This document shows positions 26,401 through 40,442 of a stretch of 64,000 nt of DNA, piece by piece. A model generated the notes under the pieces. That model saw only the letters and a program-made list of their open reading frames with translations. It had not been told where the DNA came from and ran no database searches. Position 1 is the first letter of the stretch. Each line of letters opens with the position of its first letter. A program made the position numbers and the translations under genes. Source of the stretch: Hybos culiciformis (Eukaryota > Arthropoda > Insecta > Diptera > Hybotidae); contig OZ023273.1 in NCBI GenBank assembly GCA_964007475.1, forward strand, positions 56,439,834 through 56,503,833, in the 5' to 3' direction.

Positions 26401-29400
26401 GTATAAATAAAAAAAGTTTTAGATATTATCGATTTGTTCTTAAATATATTTATAAATTAATATCGACAGAAAAATGCATAAATCCTAAATATAAATATAA
26501 ATAATGATAAAATGATAGTGATATCGAGCTTTGTTCTCATGACTTGGTATATCACTAAAATATTAAATAATTAACATCCTTATTGTCCTACTATATCCAA
26601 TTAAAAAGAACAATAAAATAATAAAAATCGTTTTAAGAAGGAGCTACAATAGGTTCATGTTTTCATATAACTAATATAGACGTTCTACAAGAATGCTATG
26701 TAAACATATTACAAATGTATGTAGTTAAAAAAATAATACCTTGCTTAAAATATTCATTTTATATATATGTAGAAATAATATGATTTTCAATTTTACAAAG
26801 TTTGCACCTAAATTTCAAAAAATGATTAAGAAGCAAAATATTTTGACATTTTTATTACATCCGAAAGTGTTCAAAAAAAAATGTTTTTTTTTTTTTTTCA
26901 ATTTATGCGAATTGCTATGAAAAACGAAGAATTATTAACCATTGTAGAAGTCATAAATTTTTCATATAAAATTTATTATTTTGAATATTTTTTTTACCTA
27001 GAAATTATGGAAAAAAAAAATTATTTTTATTCTTAGATTTTTACAATAAATGCGCACATATATGAGTATGTAGAAGTAAATATGGTGTCAGATTTGGTAT
27101 AAAATTACAAAAAGGTTTATTGTTCACAAAAATAAAAATTTATACTTATACTACCTACTTCTAAATTATAAATTAAATTTTAAAGTAAAAAAATAAAATA
27201 AAATAATAATTTTCATTCTTCTTCAATTTTATTTGCAAAGTTTGCACTAAATTTTCGTCGTTATAGAGATATTCACAAAATTTGCGTGGGTTGTAAAAAT
27301 AATAAAATTAAAATTTTGTTTTTTTTGATGTTTCATTTAAAATTTATTAAGAAAATTTTTTTAAGTTATTAAAAAAAAAATTAATATATATGTGTATATA
27401 TGTAATTTATGAATACATATGTATATATGAGTTGGAAAATTTAGTTGTAAGAATAGGTATTACACAAAAATGAGAAAATTAAAATTTAATTAATAAATCC
27501 ATGAATTTTGAATTTAAATTCTGGTATATTTTTGAATGTTAGTAGACTTATATCTCGTTTTGAAGGGTAAGTACAGACACAGATTAATATTGAATTTGAA
27601 AGTTATTAATTATTTTACTAGAATTCATATTACTTTTTCAATTTTTTTAACTTAACTTTTCTCATTAAATATGTGATTTAAAAACAGACTTTGCAGATGC
27701 ATCTTAATTTAATGTCAAAACGATTTCATTCACAATTTTCCTTAGAAGAAAATAGAGATTTCTCTTTTTGGTTCTCAGTTGTGGATCGGACTGTAAATAG
27801 TACCTAATGTAAATAATATTAATTTCGATTTATTTTATCTACAAAATATTTATTTATAAAACAAAAATAAACGATTTAGATTTTTTTTTTAATATACTGA
27901 AATCTCCAAATTTCTTATGCTACATAACTATTTTTTTATTAACCCTGAAAATAATTTGAATTTATTTTTTTCTTAACCAATAATGTATAGGTACACATAT
28001 TCAATTAATTCTAAATTTTAATTTTCCATAAAATAATATTTAAAAAAAAAAAAAATCCAAGCTCAATGTTATCCACTTTAAGAAAACTAAATAGTATATA
28101 TATGTTTTTTTTTCTAGTATTTTGATTTTCTTAAAAAGCTTTAATACACAAGCTTTATAAAATGGACCTAATTCTAATTTAGTGGAAAACATATTAATTC
28201 TGTGCTTATTATTAACAACAACGCACATGTGCAAATGCTTTTAATCTATGTTATTTTAATAAAAATTAAAACATTTTGCAATTATTACAAGCACTTACAA
28301 AAATCAACATTGAAATTTAAATCTGTCTAGAATTTCAGTTTTTTCTTTTTTGTTTACGTTTTTTTATTATAACAAGATTCATAAATTTATTTATTACTGT
28401 AGATGTACTATATTTAAAACTGAACTGTATGAACTTTAAAAGTAAACAAAAATCATAATATTTATTATATTATTTTTTTTAGGTAGGGAAAGTAAAATTT
28501 ATTAATAATTTTATAAAAAAAAAGATAAAACTTTTTAGTCTTTACGCAGACATACCCTTTCATGATAGTTAAAAATCGATTCCTTTAACATTATGTCGTT
28601 TTTTATTAGTCTTTTAAATTTAGAGACAATGTTATTGTGGCCGCAATGAACAAGAACTTCTATTTTTTAATAATGTTACTTACAGCTTTACAAAAGTCTA
28701 GCTTTGAAGAAGTTCTACAATGTAATGCATAGTGATATTTGCCCATTCCAATAAACCTTATAATCCAATTATGGTATATAAGGATTCGGAATTCCAACAT
28801 TAGGATTATTTTAGAACGTCATAAAAAATAAATAAAAAATCACACAAAAAAAAAACAATATTATACTAACAACATTATTCACCAATTTTTGATCTGAATT
28901 TAAATTTGTATATGCAATTTTTATTTCTTTTTTCTTCTAATATTATTATTTATATAAATATTTACTTTTAAATTTTTCATTGAGCCCACTATAACCAAGT
29001 ATTTATCAAAAAAAAATAATAAAATTGTACTAAAAAAAACTACGAGATAAATGATAAAGTAAACAATAATTACGGGAGCATACAAATTATGCATATTTAA
29101 AAAATACAAAAAAAAAAAAGAAAAAGATTTTTGTTAATAACAAGAAACAAAAAAAAACATAAATTTCAATTTCTTAGCTTTTATAATTCAAATTTGTGGA
29201 ATAAGAAAAAAAAAGTTTGCAAAATGTTTCCAAGGTTTTTGTTTTTACAGTACACACTTCTTTTTTTTTAATTTTTTAATTCTAATGAGTTGTATATTAA
29301 TATGATTAGTTAAACATTTAATGTTTTAAAATATTTTAATATTATTTATTACTATTTAGAAGAAAATATTAATTCAAATAAGAAATTCGTCGACCTGAGC

Positions 29401-31218
29401 CATTATAAGTATACACTTAACATAAACAGACTATAAACTAAGATTTGACATTCCCTAACTAGAACATTTTTCTGTATTAAGAGTTAAATGGTACGTTTTT
29501 TTCATAAAGTACGTTTTTTCATAACTTCAAAGAAAATAACGTTTCCCTCAAAAATCTTTAACTACAATTTTAATTTATTTCCCTATTTTGAAGTTTATAC
29601 TAGATTTCACTGGGTGGAATTATAAAAAAAAAATGTATAATTTGAAAATTGCATAACTTGAAATAAAGATGAATAATTTAAAACTAAATTTTCAAGTAAA
29701 ATTAATCCTCTGGTAATCTGGTATATTATATTTAAGCTATTAAGGCCAAGCATTTTATAGAGGCCACGAAATTTTGATACAAAACTTTTCCATTTTTTAA
29801 TCAATAAAAATTGTATCACATAATGTAAAAGAACTTATTGAAAAAAGCTCAATAAGCTCAATTGAAAAGCATAGATATGTGTATATTTTAATTGAAAAAA
29901 AAAAAATAATAATTCAATGATTTGATGCAATTATGTCTAGTAGAGTAAAAAATAAATAAAAAATAAAAATTTTCAATTGAAAAGGGTTTTTTTTTTTTAT
30001 TTCATTTCATTCATTTTTTTTTGTTCAACAATAATAATTTTAATGATATGCTTTAGCTTATTTTATGCTCAATTGCTTATTTTGTGCAATGAAAATTAAA
30101 AATTTTGTTTTCATTAACCAAGAATTTTCCATTTCAAAGTTAATGTTTACACTATTTTCCTATATGTTGATTACAACAGATTTTTTTGAACATATTGCTT
30201 ACGAAATTCGTAATATTTTTTTTTTTTAAAGAGTAAATATAATAAATATAATTGATACTCATTCAGTTAATTTCATTTTCAAAATCTAATTACTTGCATT
30301 TTTTTTAACTATAAGTTTTAAAGAAATTATGTTATTTCAATCAATATACCCAATATCTCTAAGGGCTTATTAAAAAAAAAAAAATAAAAAATATAAGATG
30401 GTTAATTTTTGATGAGGTAAGATAAATAACCAGAGTAAAACTAGTTTTTATCTTTAAATTTATTAAAGTTAAAGGTTATGACGACCATTAAAAAATTTAT
30501 ATTTTTTATATTCATGTTCTTCAAGTTACAACAAAAAATTTTTAATTTATTATTATCGATTGAAATAACTATAATTTATATGTAAATTAATAAGGGTTTT
30601 ATCTAATATTATTTTTTCCATATTTTTTTGTTTATTAGGATCAAACGCGTTAAAATTTAAAAAAAATGTATATATACTTAAATTGATAGATATATCAAGA
30701 TTTTTTTACTTATTAGATTGAAAAAGACTTGCTAAGCTGGAAAGCAGTTTGCCCAATTGATTATATATTAAAGTTTGTCAATTATCCAATTGGCCCAGGA
30801 ACTTATTCTTATGATTGAATCTTTTAGTTTATTTTTTTTATATAACTATTTCGATTGAATAATGACGCCCGGTAGCTGTAACGATTTTTTTATTTGGATT
30901 TTAAATTTTTTACCCTTATAACTTTTGACGCAATATTTTTTAAAGAAAAAAAATTGTTTTTTTAAAACTAAAATTTAAATCAAAAATTTTATATTCACCA
31001 TCATGATCAACATTCATTTCAATTGAATTCCCTAATAATGGTAATGCGGCTGGTCCAGGTATTTTTTCAATTAATTTAACCATTCTGGACCGTCGTCTGT
31101 TATAATAAATCGTCATTGCAAGAACAGTGATTGTAAATAAAATTGTGATAGGTGAAAATCCACCTGCATATTTAGCAGTTTGTGTCAATAAAACACTTTG
31201 CGCAGTTAATCCAAACAT
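11413..31218 (-). CDS. CYP4C: Cytochrome P450, CYP4C type (complete, 7 exons, 532 aa)
   Basis: Heme-thiolate monooxygenase, expected on the ER membrane. Exons (minus): 31218-30999, 14672-14557, 14023-13747, 13560-13491, 12612-12278, 12080-11667, 11579-11413; all GT/AG, phases join, total 1599 bp with TAA. It has an N-terminal hydrophobic anchor (about 24-40), the proline hinge [12 protein letters not shown], the oxygen-binding helix I motif EGHDTTSAA, the K-helix ExLR variant as [10 protein letters not shown], a PERF-type segment [10 protein letters not shown], and the heme loop [13 protein letters not shown] with its Cys codon split between exons 6 and 7. Segments [38 protein letters not shown] and [17 protein letters not shown] are characteristic of the CYP4C subfamily. 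Known CYP4C enzymes oxidise fatty acids or terpenoids; the substrate here is unknown. Exon 5 has a run of nine Asn. CYP4G was considered and rejected: the long CYP4G insertion is missing. Confidence 0.95.
14113..14409. mobile_element. hAT-like MITE in P450 intron 2
   Basis: Termini CAGGGCCGGTCAAG and CTTGAACCCGGCCTG are imperfect inverted repeats; an exact 8-bp duplication GTTACATT flanks them (14105-14112 and 14410-14417). Subterminal AGGGCGCC motifs occur near both ends. Non-coding, 297 bp, wholly inside the 14024-14556 intron, so it does not affect the coding sequence. Confidence 0.9.
14828..15867 (+). repeat. Dispersed insect-type repeat with internal minisatellite
   Basis: Begins CTAGCTGTACCCGCAC and ends with an AACATACAAACAGACAAAG segment followed by TTATATATATAGAT, a start and tail common in degenerate dispersed repeats of insect genomes. 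I cannot assign it firmly (RTE-type LINE, SINE or Helitron-like are possible). Between about 15080 and 15720 it carries five diverged copies of a unit with GTTACGAAATTTGTGTG and GAATGAAATCGGACGAAC. No target duplication or intact coding frame was found. Confidence 0.55.
16118..16824 (-). repeat. 3' LTR of the LTR element (707 bp)
   Basis: Read on the minus strand it starts TGTAATGATATTATC and ends CCTTTACA, the TG...CA form of LTRs. Preceded (minus strand) by the polypurine tract at 16838-16825. Nearly identical to 18341-19048. Short open frames inside are LTR sequence, not genes. Confidence 0.88.
16899..17003. repeat. Tandem duplication inside the LTR element
   Basis: About 51 bp, containing TTGAATTTGTGGTGTTTGTT, is repeated twice in tandem with a single clear substitution near the end of the unit. 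It lies close to the polypurine tract end of the internal region. Confidence 0.7.
18341..19048 (-). repeat. 5' LTR of the LTR element (708 bp)
   Basis: Copy of 16118-16824 with one extra A in the run near 18350. On the minus strand the primer-binding-like sequence follows directly at 18340-18322. It should carry the promoter of the element; no particular promoter element was identified. Confidence 0.88.
19374..19694. mobile_element. Fold-back MITE, second copy
   Basis: Ends ACCATAAAGGAAGTATAAAT and its reverse complement; the interior (ATAGTGAAACAAAAAATCC, then CCATGAGC, then GAATTC-type stem) is the same as the 300-bp core of the 4080-5678 element, including the GTCCCATACAAAA subterminal motif. 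The whole 321 bp forms one long hairpin. The target duplication is not clear. The outermost 30 bp differ from the first copy. Confidence 0.75.
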
Positions 31219-32070
31219 AGTATTTTTTTTTTTTAATTATTTTTTTTCATACAAAATTTATTATAATTTGTTTTTTTTTTTTAATAAATCTAAATAATAA
31301 TTATGTTAATTAAATTTTTATTTTTCTTAATTAATAAAATCACAAAAAAAACCAAATATCCTTCTTCCCGCTAAAAAGAAAAAAATTATAGGAAGAAAAA
31401 TATTTTTTCAACCGTATAAAATTTTTTTAAATTTTTTATTAATATTTTTTGGTTAAAACTTTATCGATCTATTGTTAAGTTACTACTAACGAATTATTTT
31501 TGATTGCATAAAAATTTAAAACATAATATCTTTTAAAGAAGTAACTTTAAACTTAACTTAAAGAAAAAAAAAAATAATAATATACCTAGTTTTGAATGTG
31601 TTAGTGGTGTAAGAAAACGCACATAAAGCTATTTTGAATGAAAAAGTTTCAAAGTTAAATTTATTTATATTTTGTTATGCAAATATTAATGAAATAAAAT
31701 TAATTTATCATATTTACGGATTAATTTTAACAAATATATGCAATAATTAGAATTATATTGTTATAGTTTAGTTTTTCTTCGGAAAAATTATTAATTTTCC
31801 ATATAATATAAGAAAAAAAGTAACTTTACACAATAAGCCGGTGAAATACATGCACATACTTTTTATTTAATTTATGATTTTTATTTACATTCAATTTCAA
31901 GTTTACTTTTAAAAGCTTTCAACTTAGTTTATAAGTTAAGTATGGTGAATAAAATTTCAAAATTTGGTAAACTGGTTTAAGTCGTGGGTTATAATGTATT
32001 TTATAAAAACAAAATAAATTAATTTTTTAATACCGTATTATTTGAAATTTTTTTGTTATCTAACCCCCAG

Positions 32071-32462
32071 GTTAGACTGGATTTTTTTACTATCTTGACG
32101 AAGATAGTAGTTGAATGTATTGGTGAAATTTTATTACTTTACTAATTGTCAATTTACTATCTTCTCTACTAGCAGGATTTAAATCAAGACAGTTGAGAAG
32201 ATAGTTGACTGGATAGTCACAGTCAGAAAAAAAGAACAAATATTTTTTTTTACTTCAACATGCAAAATAAAAAATTGTATGCCTTGTTTTTTTTTTATCA
32301 CTGTACTCAAAAAAAAAACAAAAAAATTTAATACAAAAAAATTAAAACATGATAAAAATCTTGATAGAAATCAGGATAGTAAAAAGACACTCAATCAACT
32401 ATCTTCTTACAAACACAGATAAAAAACACATACAATGATCAGTTTACTATCCAGTCTAATCT
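32071..32462. mobile_element. Probable TIR element with ACTATCTTC motifs
   Basis: Left end GGTTAGACTGGAT and right end ATCCAGTCTAATC are inverted repeats. Inside, AAGATAGT / ACTATCTT recurs in both orientations (about 32090, 32156, 32196, 32398) with shorter GGATAGT copies (32210, 32373). No target duplication is clear. Non-coding. Confidence 0.5.
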
Positions 32463-35400
32463 CTGAGTAATACAACATCGTATACATTATACATTCTATT
32501 CCAAACAGATTCAGTACGCAGGACTTAGACTTTAAATATTTGAGATTATATTCACTATTAATCATATTATTATGCATGAGATGATAGGTTACGTGTACTG
32601 CTTGCGATAATCGTCAAATTCAAGAACAATTATTTTAGTAGTAATTTTCTTTGATGTACTATAAAAATCTTTGAATGAAATTATTTCTCTATCCAGTTAT
32701 GAATTAAAAAAATTTCATTATCGATATAATTAATCAGCCGAAGGTTAAAAATACAAATTTTTGAATAAAAATTTAAATTTTTGGATATATAGGTACATAT
32801 TTTTAACACAGAAAATAAAACAGTAACGATTTAATTTTAATTTAATTAAATTTAATTTAATTTTTTAATATGTGATTTTGTTGACATATAAAATGAAAAA
32901 TGGATTTAATACTCGTTGGCCGTTTCATAATTAAAAATGAGGTTTAGATATTTGTTTTTATAGTAAAAACTGCCTCAGGGAAGGTTTTTGTTGAAACTAG
33001 TATCTAGAAAATAATAATTTGAAGATCTTAAATTTCTAAATGGTACTTAGAACATTATTAAAGTGATAATTATTTAAATATTTTCGATAAATTTATAAAT
33101 TTAAAAAATTCTTGTTTTGATATGAGATATCATGTTAAATGAAATTGCGAAATTTAACTAATATTTTTTTTTTTTAAATATACAAGATAATTTTATTTAT
33201 TTTATACATATAATATATACTCTTTACATGTATTTATGTCGAAAATTTGACATTTTCCAAAAAAAATTAAAATCGAGAGTCATTTATTCTTCTAGTTAAA
33301 ATCAGATTAAAAATAATATTTTTTATTTTGCATTTATTTTTGAGGGGCCTGAAAATTTCGGTTTTTAAAACGATGTTCTCTTAAGAACTATGTACTGTGT
33401 CTAAGTAGCTCCATAGAAGTGGTCCGCTCTAAACTCTAAGAAATATTAATAATGTGTTAAAGTAAGACCACGTAAACCAAGTAACCTTTAAATGATCGAA
33501 TACATTCCTAAGTCTTTCGAGTGTCTTAAATAGGTAAAACATAAATTTAGAAGTTTAAGAAAGTAAGCACAAAAAAATTAATTATAGTTATAAAGAGAAT
33601 GAAAGTTGATAATTTGTGAATTTTTATTTTAAGAGCCCCGTTAATTTCATGTTAATTTTATAATCACCAATAATTATCAAAATATTTAAAATATTTACAC
33701 AAAATTCTTTATAACTTCCTTAATATGAATTTTTTGTAACATTTAATTTTGATCAAAAATTTCCTTAAAGTGAATTTTTTTTAATTCTCAAAATGATATT
33801 TGTCTTAAAGTTTTCATCAAGATGATAATACCGGAAATTCACCTATGATACACCCTTTTTTACGAACATAATGAAATTTCACAGTGTGATCGAACTAACT
33901 AGATTATTTTCCATAATTTGTTGAAGTAGTGAAAAAAATTTTCAATTTAAGAAAATAAAAATTAAACTTTTACCATTTTACATTATTCAATTCGTTATAT
34001 TATTACAACAAGTGAAAAATGCTGAAAACTCAAAATAAGATGACGAAATCTGTAAACTAAAAGGCTATAATCTTTTGGGCTATTTAAGACCTCAGATCTA
34101 GGTTCTGTGCTAAAATTTTTTGGTTTCGGAAACAGAAACGAGTCTATAATGTTAGTGTTTTCAGTTTAACTTATGCAATCGGTTCCAAATGTAATTTGTG
34201 AAATTTGCAAAAGTTGTCTTGTTTTAAACAAAATCTGATGGAAAAATCCACTATTAAAGATTTCTGTATAGAAGAGTTATAAATAGAGTTATAAATAGAA
34301 GAGTTATAAATAAACTTTATTTCGAGCTATTATACCTATAGAAATAAATTTAAACAATATTTTTTCCAACAAGTATGGTGTGATGATGTTTCGTTTTTTG
34401 GAAGCACAAAAATATTTAAGTTAGTTGAAACATGTGAATTATTTCAGGGTTTTTCGCGATATATTTTGTCTGAATTTTTTCAAAGGAATTACATAAAAAT
34501 ATGTATATTTATGTAAAAGTGCAATTTAACAGTTTAATGTAACAATAAAACTGTCAATAACTAATTTCTTAAACAACCTTTGCATTGTTTATTGATTTTA
34601 TTATTGTTTTTAAAATTGTATAGGTAAACGATTTAAATCTTATAATAATGTTCTTAAGGAGTTAACAATTTAATGACATATTATGTTAAAATAATTGAAG
34701 GGTCAGTACTCTAATTCCTTTATTTATTTTTTGACATTGCTATATCACAAAGTTGGGAAATTATGGAAATGCTAATTGATCTTTATTGGGTTTGGTTTTA
34801 TGATTTTAATGCTTTCAATATACATACATATCAATAATAATATGTTACAAGAGCACGTATTTAAAGATAACAGATAAAAAACACACATTGCACCGTTTCC
34901 GTTTTTGTTTGTTTTTTATTTAATTTTTTTAATTGTAGATTGGATTTCAGCAATATCAACAAAAATCAATGAATATCTTCTACGGATTTAAGGTATAAGA
35001 TTCACAAAGTATTATTAATTTTATTATAAATGACTAAAAAAATTCAAATAAATGTTTGTACACAACTATTAGTTGCACAATTAATTTAATTTTGTATAAG
35101 TGCACCTTTACATTTTGTATGTAGATAAACTTACATTTTCCTAAAATTATAATAAATTAAAATTTTTCAGCCAAAATTATATTTTTACAATTAACAAATG
35201 TATTCACCTGTAACGAAATGAATATTGACTGAACCTTTTTTAAACGCTCCTCTGAGATTGTTTGAATTTACATACTAATAAAAAAATTTAATAAGAAAAA
35301 TATATATATAAGAGCAATAACTTTTTTTTAACTGTGCCTTTTATAGAATATTTCCAGTGTTAACCTCAATCGTAATTTCGAAAAAGAAATTAAACCTTTT

Positions 35401-38400
35401 TCAAACCTAATTTAAGAACCAAAAATTTTAAATATCAGAACTTCAAAACTAAATATTCATAAATTTATTTTATATATTTTCATTTCATACCAGAACTAAA
35501 AATTCAGTTAAAGAAAATTAAAATCAAAAGTAAACAAAAAAAACAACAATATTACAGTTCACCGCAAGGAAGTGATTGAACTAATTACAGAAAAAAATAT
35601 ATAAATTTCTTCAAAGTTAATAATTAACATAAATTAGAGTTTTATTTTTTTATTATAAAGCAATTATGTATCTTTATTATCGTATTAAACCATGAAAGGA
35701 CTCATATAGTCATATAGAATAAATTATGTTGTTAAATTTGATTTCCGCGCTTTTTTTAGAGTTATTTTAATAATATTTCTACTTAAAAAATATATATTTT
35801 TATTACCACAAACTTTCAGATGCTAAATGACCCTTTCAACAAATATGTAAATTTTATTTTAATTTTCTGGTTGCCTTAAGTAATGATTGATTACCGTTGA
35901 AGTATTGCGATTTAATATATTTCCTTTCTTTATTTTTCTGAACTTAAATAATTACCATTTTTATTTTTAACACTCAGTCTGGGTGTACTGAAAAAGAAAA
36001 TAAAATAAAAATGATTGACGTTTTAAAAACTTTTCAAATATAGAGAACTTTCTTTATTTTCTATTTTAGTTGTTTAAAAATATGGCAAAGGTATCTTCAA
36101 TTCAATTGCAATTTGTACATTTTCGAAATTATTAAATATAAAGAACTTAGAAGCAAAAAAATATACTTGTACTATACTATATCTATATTTGATTTTATTT
36201 GTAATGTAATAAAAAAAAATTTAATTCAAACCTTTTCTTTTCGGGTTTGATGTAATTTTAGGATCAATTCATTTCACAGATGATAAATATTTATAAACAG
36301 TTCAGTACATATACCACTCTGTATTATATAAAGTAAGCATTAAACGTGACATATAAGTCTGCAACTAAATATTTAGTAACTAAATATAAAAAAATTGTAT
36401 AATGTTCTCAAAAATAAAAACCCTTGTTAGATAAAATCTTGACTTAATGCGTTTTCTGAAAGTATTCTTTTATTTTTTTCATTCATGGTAAAAAATTTTC
36501 TTATTTTCATACAAATTTAAATTGGGGTTTTTTTTTTGCAATTTATGAATCTTATCTCTCCATGATAAAAATAATCATTATGAGAAGCGCTAACATGTAA
36601 TCTCCCTCATAAATTTAATTAAATATTTAATTATTAATTATTATACGTAGGTATACACATTGGGATCAAAGAGCTTTTTTGATTGATTACATAAAAGTGT
36701 AAGCCCATCATTCATAAAAAAAAAGAATCATCTTCGTTTTAAAATGCACAAGAAATTTATTCATATTCTTGCGTTGATTTTCATTTATATTATATTTAAT
36801 TTATATTAAGGCAACATTTTGACTTCTTTCTGTTATATATAGTTTAATGCACCCATTCAAGTTATTTATTTTTATTTAATCGTATAATAACTTAATAATG
36901 AATAAAATAATATTTAATGCATAATAAAATTGAACTTGACCGATACCGATGATATAAAAAAAAACTAAAATCGTATACAGTTGTAATCTTAACTCTTAGG
37001 TTTTCTTTTTATTTGTCTTTTTTCCTAAATATAGCAGCAAGAAATGTTAGTTAAAAAAAGGAAATTAAAGTAAATTTATCTCAGATTGGCATAGATTTCT
37101 TTATTTCTCTTTATGTGATAATTCTAATTGAATTGGGACTAATTAATTTTTGATTAACATTTGAAATAATAATGATAGTTTTAAAAAATTATTGTTTTCA
37201 TAATTAGTGTTAATATTAATAACAGCTTGATGTACTTCCAATGTTAAGGTTTTATTTGCATGCCAACTTTTTTTTTACATTTAACTTTAAAAAATCATAA
37301 TAATCCACTCGGATTTAATAACTACATTCGTATAATATAATTTAATATCAGAACTAATCAGGATGTATTGATATATATGTAGATAATTTTACTGAAATAA
37401 GAGGATCGATCTATTTGTAGTCCTTATTGCATTAATATGAACATCAGACCACGATCTGATTAAAAATAATAAACTTCGGTTATAGATTTATTACAAAGTG
37501 TACACAAGGTTCCTATTTTAATTGTTAACCATTAAAATATATTACAATTGAAGTTCAAATATTTGAATTAAAAGTCAGAATAATTTGGGCCACATATGAT
37601 GCATAGATTTTATTTACACATTTACATAGAAATATATCGTACAATTTAATGAAATTACAAAATTGATTTTCTCATGAACTCTTCTAAAACATTTAAAAAA
37701 TCGTAACATTATGTTTTGTAAAGGGGTGTTTCTAGTTTATACTCTATTTGCTTTTGATAGAATAAAAAGGATAAATGAATAACAATTCAAATCTATAATG
37801 GTAATAATAATTGTTTTATTACAAAAGGGAGAATTATAGTCATTTATTTAGGAAAATTTGTGGCAGTTAACGTTTGTGGTGATTTTTCCTTTTTTTGTAA
37901 TATATATTCAAAAAAAAAAATATGTATGAATTTACTAACCGGGAGAGATAGTGTCAATGAAATTTTAGCATAAATTGACACTATTTTGAATTTTTTTTTT
38001 TATTATTATTTTTTAACTTTATGTTATAAATTTGAAGTAACGCCCAATACCAGATGTTGTTTTAGATATAAATTTTGATGTAATAACTATTTGTTTTTAT
38101 GTTTTATATATTTTAAAATAAAAAAAAACCTAATTTTATATACCTAGATTAATATTTTTTTCTCTGTGGGTGCAATAATAATAATATTAGATAATATAAT
38201 ATATCTAAACTGGTAGCTATTTCATGAAGATTAAATAGATCGATTTTTTTTTTTTTCGAGCAATATAAAATAAATATTAACACATTGTTATTAGATATTT
38301 TCAAAATATTAAGAAAGACTGATGACTCAGTATGATTTTAAGAACATGATTTCTTAATTAATTAGCGCTGGTATAATAAAAACTTATGATTATTTTTGTT

Positions 38401-40125
38401 TATAATTATGAATAAAGAGCACGAATTTATTAATCTTCATAAACATATTGTATAATTTTGAATTTAGTTTTATTTTGCATACATTCAGGCGGACACTTCA
38501 GGGTTTATTATTTATATTTTACATTTATAATATATATATATATGTTCTTGTTTCAAGTTATATGCTATGCGAAGACTGAGGCGAAATATGAAATTAAGGT
38601 AAAATATTACACATTGCTAACAAAAATTGTATTGAATTGTGATTAAAATTTTAAATTTCAGAAACTCAACTGGTAAATCTTGTACCTAAATAATTAGTTA
38701 CATCATAAGAGTTTTGTTTACGAATATATAAATAAAAAGTAAATAGAATATAGGGAATATTTTTTGGAAATAAATACAAGTTAATTTTATATAAAAAATA
38801 ATTTAATTATTTTTTTTAAGATTTGAATTAAAATGAAAGTCAACTAAATTAACAAAACAAGATCTCGTTTTTCAACCTTATCAGGGCTTCAATTATTTAT
38901 CACTATCACTATATATAGAATACTCTTAATTGTACTAATATTTTCTTTAATCACTTCTTGGTGATTCAGTCATTTTATGACTTTTCTTATAACTGGTATC
39001 CGCTCTTGCTGGAAATTCGACTTAAAATATACTTTTTATTAAATTTTTATTTTGATGAACCATTATATTTTGTTCTTTAACAATATATTTGAAGGTAACA
39101 AAACATCTTTATCCAAAATTAAAAAAATAATCAGTTTTGTATATATAATCAAAAGCAATGCTATATATTGAGACTCCAAACGCAGATTTAATATTGTGTA
39201 TACAAATATATAGAAACACCTAATATACAAAGATTGATTTTTTTGAAAAATTTGGACGATTTCAAAACATGAATTTTTTTTTGATAAAAGGTTAAATGAG
39301 AAAAATATAAAACTTATAGCAAAATACAGATTTGAAAATAAAAGCTTTATACAAATATTTTCAATATTTAAAAGAAAAAAGTCTTAAATTTTTGATTTTT
39401 TATTCACCTAACTTAAACCCTAATTTAAGCAATGCAACATGTTTTAGGAACTCAACTGCCTGATAAAAATATTTTATATATATACCTTATCTTTACTAAA
39501 ATTTTAATTTATTTCATTTGGTTTATTTATTTTATTTTTAATAGAATATAAGAGCGGCGATAGTATTAATTCCAAAAATTCCCCATTAAAAATAATATTT
39601 TATTAAATTTAGTTTCTTTTGTGACAAACAAAAACAAACTTCAATTATGTTTTTCCTTTTTTATGTATTTTTATAAATTTAAACAAAAAAATATTTTTTT
39701 TCTGCAATTTTTCTATTTACATTTTTTTTTTCATTCAAAGAAGAAAAGAAAAATGTTATGGTCTTTTACCACTCAATTTTATGCATGCTCAACTGAGGAT
39801 TACAAACCTTTTAAAAAGATTATATTCAATTTTTTTTTCAGCTAAATACTTGCTGCTTCAACTTCAAAGTTAGCGGAAATTTGAAAAATAATTTTCTTTT
39901 TTAACAAAATCTCCAATCAATTAAAAAGACAGAGTTTCAAAATATTGAATATCCAAGCGTAAAATTTTTTAGATTATTTCTATCATATATGTCTATAAGG
40001 AATAATGAGATTTATTGAGATATTAGAAGAAGATTAAAAAATAATTTACAAGTTAATGAATACTTGTTCCAAATTTAAGACTTAATAAAGCTGTTTAAAA
40101 ATAGAAAATTTAGTTTTAGTAGGTA

Positions 40126-40442
40126 CAGTAAACCCCCTTACCACGCGACACTTCTACAACGCGATTTCGCTCCAACGCGATTCATAAATGGCGGCATTTT
40201 TTCCGTGAATTATTTTGATAAATTTTATTAATTTTATTAATTTATTATAACTTTATTGAAGGATTTCTAATAAAATCTTGACTATTAACTTATCAAAGTT
40301 TAATTTTCTTAATTTAAATGCATTTTTTTATATATTTGGAACCTAACCCCTTTTATTCTATAGAGTTCATGCTTGCAACGCGATTTCCTACTACGCGACG
40401 ATTTCTAAGAACGTATCTGTCGCGTTGTAGGAGGGTTGACTG
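40126..40442. mobile_element. pogo/Tigger-like MITE
   Basis: Termini CAGTAAACCCCCTTACCACG and, at the right end read as complement, CAGTCAACCCTCCTACAACG, each next to CGCGACA; TA flanks both ends (40124-40125 and 40443-40444). A TA target duplication and CAGT(C/T)AACCC termini fit the pogo/Tigger branch of Tc1/mariner. Internal ACGCGA motifs repeat. 317 bp, non-coding. Confidence 0.85.

Larger units (their letters stand above)
14673..30998 (-). other. P450 intron 1 (16.3 kb)
   Basis: Separates the membrane-anchor exon from the rest of the enzyme; donor GTGAAT at 30998, acceptor TTTTCAG ending at 14673. It holds a dispersed repeat with a minisatellite (14828-15867), an LTR element (16118-19048) and a fold-back MITE (19374-19694). 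From about 19700 to 30900 I see only AT-rich sequence with simple repeats and no gene, RNA or transposon I can support. Confidence 0.88.

Noticed and set aside
11413..31218. Assignment of the P450 to CYP4G
   Set aside because: Helix I, K-helix and C-terminal segments follow the CYP4C pattern and the long CYP4G-specific insertion is absent.
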